In this document: one piece after another, positions 13,622 to 16,443 of the stretch
Numbering within the stretch: position 1 is the first letter of the stretch
How the letters are laid out: every line of letters begins with the position of its first letter
Assembly: GCA_025997675.1 (NCBI GenBank)
Contig: BNUX01000064.1
Coordinates: 1 to 16,443, forward strand
Length of the DNA stretch: 16,443 bases
Reading direction: 5' to 3'
Origin: Spirochaetia bacterium
GTDB lineage: Bacteria; Spirochaetota; Spirochaetia; Treponematales; Breznakiellaceae
Translations under genes and position numbers: made by a program
The notes under the pieces: generated by a model
What the model was told of the DNA's origin: nothing
The model's input: the letters and a program-made list of their open reading frames with translations, nothing else
Databases searched by the model: none

Positions 13622-14749
13622 ATGTTTAACGATTGCATTATCATGGCCGGCGGCTCCGGCACCCGGCTCTGGCCTGCCAGCAACGCCAAAACCCCCAAGC
13701 AATTCCTGTCCGTCCATGGGGAGGGCAGCTTTTTTAACGATGCGGTGGAACGGGCCCTGGCGCTTACCGGCGGCAATGGCCGGGTCATCATTATCGCCGG
13801 GGAAGCCCATGTGCCCCACGTTATCAGGGTTTGTGCGCAGTATGGCGCCGAAGAGAAAAGCCGGCTGGTGCTGATTCCGGAACCCCTGGCAAAAAACACC
13901 GCCCCCGCCATTGCCTGCGGAGCCTTCTATGCCGGCGGAGAAAACAGGGAAGACCGGAATGTCATGGTCTTAACCAGCGATCATATCATACAACCCCTGG
14001 CGGTTTTTAAGGCCGATGCCCTGGCGGCGGCCGCCTTCTCCGCCCAGGGCAATCTGGTAGTCTTCGGCATACCCCCCCGGGGGCCGGACACCGGGTACGG
14101 TTATATGGAGACCGGGGACCGCCTTGAGGGCCCGGACGCGCCGGCGGTATACAAGGTCCGGTCTTTCCGGGAAAAACCCACCAGGGAGAAGGCGGAAGAA
14201 TATGTGGCCGCAGGAAATTACTTCTGGAATTCGGGGATGTTCGGCTTTTCCACCCGCTTTATCCTGGAGGAATTCCGCCGGAACGCCCCGGAGATTTTCA
14301 ATGCATTCGAGGCGCTTCCTGCCCCCGGCTGGGAGGCCTATACGGTGGAGGGGGGCATCCGGGTTCTGGACAAATGGCCCGGATTGGAGAACTCCTATCG
14401 CGCCGCGCCGGGGATATCCGTGGATTACGCCATAGCGGAAAAGTGTTCCCGGACCGTGGCGGTGGCCGCCCGCTTTGAGTGGTTCGATGTGGGCAGCTGG
14501 GATGAATACGCCCGCCTGGCAGCGGCCCCGCTTTCCGCCGCCGAGGTATACACCCAGGATTCGTCGGGCTGCTTTGTGGATTCCGACATACCGGTGGCCC
14601 TCTGCGCCGTGGATGACCTTATCGTGGCGGTACGGTCCGGGAAGGACGGGCGCCCCGGCTCGGTGCTGGTGGCAAAGAAGGGGGCGACCCAGGGGGTCAA
14701 GGGCATTGTGGAACAGATTAAGGCGGCGGGCAGGAACGAATTGCTATAG
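13622..14749 (+). CDS. manC: Mannose-1-phosphate guanylyltransferase
   Basis: A 375-residue cytoplasmic nucleotidyltransferase making GDP-mannose from mannose-1-phosphate and GTP, the precursor of mannose- and fucose-containing glycans. The GT-A pyrophosphorylase signature is complete: MAGGSGTRLWPAS (8-20) with KTPKQFL (23-29). LTSDHII (about 118-124) holds the metal-binding Asp region. GYGYM (158-162 region), FREKPTREKAEEYV and NYFWNSGMFGF follow in order, and WFDVGSWDEY closes the catalytic domain. The phosphomannose isomerase half found in bifunctional enzymes is absent, as in many short family members. A GTG at 13556 would add 22 residues but overlaps the hairpin region, so ATG 13622, just ahead of the conserved first strand, is chosen. 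No ribosome-binding site, and a -10 box is six bases upstream. It converges on tonB with a 10-base gap. Confidence 0.94.
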   Translation: MFNDCIIMAGGSGTRLWPASNAKTPKQFLSVHGEGSFFNDAVERALALTGGNGRVIIIAGEAHVPHVIRVCAQYGAEEKSRLVLIPEPLAKNTAPAIACGAFYAGGENREDRNVMVLTSDHIIQPLAVFKADALAAAAFSAQGNLVVFGIPPRGPDTGYGYMETGDRLEGPDAPAVYKVRSFREKPTREKAEEYVAAGNYFWNSGMFGFSTRFILEEFRRNAPEIFNAFEALPAPGWEAYTVEGGIRVLDKWPGLENSYRAAPGISVDYAIAEKCSRTVAVAARFEWFDVGSWDEYARLAAAPLSAAEVYTQDSSGCFVDSDIPVALCAVDDLIVAVRSGKDGRPGSVLVAKKGATQGVKGIVEQIKAAGRNELL

Positions 14750-14759
14750 ACAGCCGGGG

Positions 14760-15404
14760 CTACTTAAGCCGGAAGGTCACCGGTATGGCCAGCCGGGCCT
14801 CGGCGGGGGGAGGCCTGAAGGGGGAGGCGGCGTAGATAGATTCCAATGCGGCGGCGTCCAGAATCTCGGAGCCGCTGCTTTTGCTTATCCTGACATCGCT
14901 TACCTGACCGTCCTCGTGGACGGTGAAGCTGATTTCGGCAGTTCCCTGGATGCCGGTTCGCCGTGCCGGGAGTGGATACAGCAATTTTCTCTGGATACTA
15001 CTCATGATATAGGTGTAATTGCGCTTCACATAGTCTTTGGAGAGGGCGGCCTTTTCGGCGGCATCGGCGGCGGAACCGTCGGCGGTGGTTTCCGCAGCGG
15101 GTGGCAGGTCGATGGTTACCGGGATGAGGTCCGCCACGGGGATAAGGGTTTCCGCAGGCTCTATAATGTCCTCAGGTATTGCCGCCGGCATAGCTGCGGG
15201 CAAGACCGGCGGTGGAGGCAGCGGTTTCGGGGGCGCGGGTTCTATGGGGGTAAGATTGACCAGGGCGAAAGGGTCGGGGGATTGTATTGAATCCGGCAGC
15301 CGGGAATTGGTGACGGGATAGAGCGACACGAGAAAAAACAGTATCCCATGGAGCGCCAGGGAAACGCAGAGCATCAGGGATAGCAGATTATTTTTTCGCT
15401 TCAT
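14760..15404 (-). CDS. TonB-family energy transducer protein
   Basis: A 214-residue inner-membrane-anchored periplasmic protein. A short basic start (MKRKNN) precedes one transmembrane helix at about 7-29, in which S15 and H19 reproduce the SxxxH spacing that TonB uses to couple to ExbB/ExbD. A Pro-rich spacer spans about 53-105 (PAPPKPLPPPP). The C-terminal TonB domain occupies 138-214: LLYPLPARRTGIQGTAEISF, then VHEDGQVSDVRISKSSG and AALESIYAASPFRPPP, ending in IPVTFRLK. It would transmit proton-motive energy to outer-membrane receptors. No exbB, exbD or receptor gene is adjacent, so partners lie elsewhere. The start ATG 15404 has no Shine-Dalgarno sequence but an excellent promoter ends ten bases upstream. 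Divergent from the Sir2 gene, with a 100-bp gap. Confidence 0.9.
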   Translation of the reverse strand: MKRKNNLLSLMLCVSLALHGILFFLVSLYPVTNSRLPDSIQSPDPFALVNLTPIEPAPPKPLPPPPVLPAAMPAAIPEDIIEPAETLIPVADLIPVTIDLPPAAETTADGSAADAAEKAALSKDYVKRNYTYIMSSIQRKLLYPLPARRTGIQGTAEISFTVHEDGQVSDVRISKSSGSEILDAAALESIYAASPFRPPPAEARLAIPVTFRLK

Positions 15405-15414
15405 CGGGTACTTT

Positions 15415-15443
15415 TTTATACACCCTTAGCCCTCCGGGGTCAA
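15415..15443 (-). promoter_or_regulatory. Near-consensus promoter of the tonB-like gene
   Basis: TTGACC (15443-15438; 5 of 6), a 17-bp spacer, then TATAAA (15420-15415; 5 of 6), read on the minus strand. The transcript would start about 3-4 bases before the ATG at 15404, leaving no room for a ribosome-binding site. Confidence 0.6.
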
Positions 15444-15457
15444 TGAGAGGACGGCGC

Positions 15458-15486
15458 TTGAAATTCTGTCCCCGGGGATATAGTAT
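15458..15486 (+). promoter_or_regulatory. Promoter of the Sir2 gene
   Basis: TTGAAA (15458-15463; 5 of 6) precedes either TAGTAT (15481-15486, 17-bp spacer) or TATAGT (15479-15484, 15-bp spacer). A start near 15490 gives a short leader beginning close to GAGGAG (15493-15498). Its -35 lies 15 bp from the -35 of the divergent tonB promoter. Confidence 0.4.
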
Positions 15487-15504
15487 GTAACCGAGGAGAA
15501 AGCC

Positions 15505-16335
15505 ATGCCGGTAAATAGTAAAAACGATCGGACTCCGGTCCGCGTTTCCCAGCTTCTTGAACGTATCTCTGCGGCCAAATACTTTGTGACCCTCACCGGC
15601 GCCGGGGTAAGCACCCTGTCGGGAATCCGGGACTTCCGGGGGAAGAACGGCCTCTACAACGATGGGGATGCGGAGAAAATCTTCGACATTGATTATTTTC
15701 ATCATGATCCTTCCTTCTATTACAAAGCCTCGGCGGATTTTATCTACAACGTCAATGAGCGCTCTCCCTCCATCGTTCACAAAACCCTGGCCGCTCTTGA
15801 ACAGAAGGGCTTCTTGAAGAGTCTTATCACCCAGAACATCGACCTCCTCCATCAAAAGGGGGGAAGCAAACGGGTAATCGAAATCCACGGGTCCCCGTCG
15901 GTACACTATTGCCTTAACTGTTCCAACCTTTCCCGGGTGGAGGAACTGGCCGCCGCAGGCCCCGGCGTTGCGCTGCCGGAAAACGCCGGGGACCTCATGG
16001 GCTATGACGAGGTGGCCGCCCTGGTCAAGGCCGGTGAACTGCCCCATTGCAAAAAGTGCGGCAAGGTCCTGAAACCGGCGATCACCTTTTTCGGCGAAGC
16101 CCTCCCGGCCCGGGCGCTCCACGCCGCCGAGTCCGACGCCTCCCGGGCGGATCTCATGCTAGTCCTGGGAACCACCCTGACGGTTTATCCCGCCGCCGCC
16201 ATTCCCCAGATTACCCAGCGCCAGGGCGGCGCTTTGGTTATCGTCAACGATATGGAAACCCCCATGGACCGCTATGCGGTGATGAAGTTTGACGATTTAG
16301 GGGAGGTGTTTGAGGCCTTGGCGGGGCTGATGTAG
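15505..16335 (+). CDS. Sir2-family NAD-dependent protein deacylase
   Basis: A 276-residue cytoplasmic sirtuin that removes acyl groups from lysines using NAD. Motifs: GAGVSTLSGIRDFRG (32-46) for NAD binding, TQNIDLLHQ (109-117), catalytic H128 in EIHGS (126-130), zinc ligands CLNC (136-139) and CKKC (182-185), the FFGEALP segment (195-201) and GTTLTVYPAA (222-231). The 42-residue stretch between the two CxxC pairs is longer than in the most compact bacterial sirtuins. The Ala-Arg substitution pattern of CobB-type desuccinylases (Tyr and Arg in the substrate pocket) was not resolved with confidence; YYKAS (72-76) occupies the relevant area. The ATG at 15505 follows GAGGAG (15493-15498) with good spacing. 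Single gene, divergent from tonB. Confidence 0.94.
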   Translation: MPVNSKNDRTPVRVSQLLERISAAKYFVTLTGAGVSTLSGIRDFRGKNGLYNDGDAEKIFDIDYFHHDPSFYYKASADFIYNVNERSPSIVHKTLAALEQKGFLKSLITQNIDLLHQKGGSKRVIEIHGSPSVHYCLNCSNLSRVEELAAAGPGVALPENAGDLMGYDEVAALVKAGELPHCKKCGKVLKPAITFFGEALPARALHAAESDASRADLMLVLGTTLTVYPAAAIPQITQRQGGALVIVNDMETPMDRYAVMKFDDLGEVFEALAGLM

Positions 16336-16356
16336 ATTATTGAAGAAAAAACAGAG

Positions 16357-16391
16357 TATCACCTTGACAAAAAAATTATAGGTGATATATT
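16357..16391 (+). promoter_or_regulatory. Strong promoter framed by an inverted repeat (TATCACC / GGTGATA)
   Basis: TTGACA (16364-16369, perfect) and TATATT (16386-16391; 5 of 6) are 16 bp apart in AT-rich DNA. TATCACC (16357-16363) directly abuts the -35, and its inverted copy GGTGATA (16381-16387) overlaps the -10, giving a 7-bp-arm inverted repeat with a 17-bp centre. This is the geometry of an operator controlling a strong promoter that drives a gene beyond the right edge. Confidence 0.55.
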
Positions 16392-16443
16392 AACGTCTAA
16401 GCTAAAACCCTATGGGTTTTGGCTTAGACGTTCATTTATCACC
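16381..16443. repeat. Long near-perfect inverted repeat at the right edge
   Basis: Arms 16392-16410 and 16414-16432 are complementary over 19 positions (18 Watson-Crick plus one T:G) around a TAT loop: AACGTCTAAGC pairs with GCTTAGACGTT, and AAAACCC with GGGTTTT. After 4-base unpaired segments, GGTGATA (16381-16387) pairs with TATCACC (16437-16443), which ends exactly at the window edge, so the repeat may continue. It lies just after the promoter at 16364-16391 and would be transcribed as a stable hairpin. Confidence 0.8.

Overview
The window looks like a chromosomal stretch of a G+C-rich spirochaete, most likely a Treponema relative. The main clue is the elongation factor G at 1761-3854. Its G1 motif (AHIDSGKT) and flanking segments ([24 protein letters not shown]) are of the spirochaete/mitochondrial EF-G1 type rather than the AHIDAGKT type of most bacteria. 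No tRNA, rRNA, CRISPR array, transposase or phage gene was recognised.

Layout. 1-356: the first codons of a minus-strand gene leaving the left edge, divergent promoters, and a compact GC-rich structured RNA candidate (about 178-281) that I cannot name. 357-1535: an M20 metallopeptidase, then a remnant of a LacI-type DNA-binding domain starting on its stop codon. 1761-4562: EF-G followed six bases later by a KaiC/RecA-like P-loop ATPase. 4566-5819 (minus): an ATPase of the AAA/DUF4143 class, preceded by a promoter overlapping three tandem 23-bp repeats. 5948-7741 (minus): a DEAD-box RNA helicase with a DbpA-type RNA-binding tail. 7822-8700: an EamA/DMT-family transporter that overlaps by 65 bases the convergent end of a DUF3187-like outer-membrane protein (8636-9712, minus). 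9918-13522: etfB-etfA-acyl-CoA dehydrogenase, a compact electron-transfer operon. 13622-14749: mannose-1-phosphate guanylyltransferase. 14760-15404 (minus): a TonB-family protein. 15505-16335: a Sir2-family NAD-dependent deacylase. 16336-16443: AT-rich DNA with a near-consensus promoter and a long inverted repeat that reaches the window edge.

How the genes work together. The clearest unit is etfBA-acd: the dehydrogenase oxidises (or, in a bifurcating system, reduces) an acyl-CoA and exchanges electrons with the two-subunit flavoprotein. EF-G and the P-loop ATPase are likely co-transcribed. The remaining genes are mostly single-gene transcription units placed convergently or divergently.

The most noteworthy non-coding signals are: (1) the unidentified structured RNA; (2) the 3 x 23-bp repeats on the DUF4143-gene promoter; (3) the promoter, operator-like and hairpin assembly at the right edge; (4) a recurring pattern in which genes without a Shine-Dalgarno sequence (M20, EamA, manC, tonB) have promoter-like boxes that would place the transcript start at or within a few bases of the start codon, suggesting leaderless mRNAs. 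No complete novel multi-gene system is evident.
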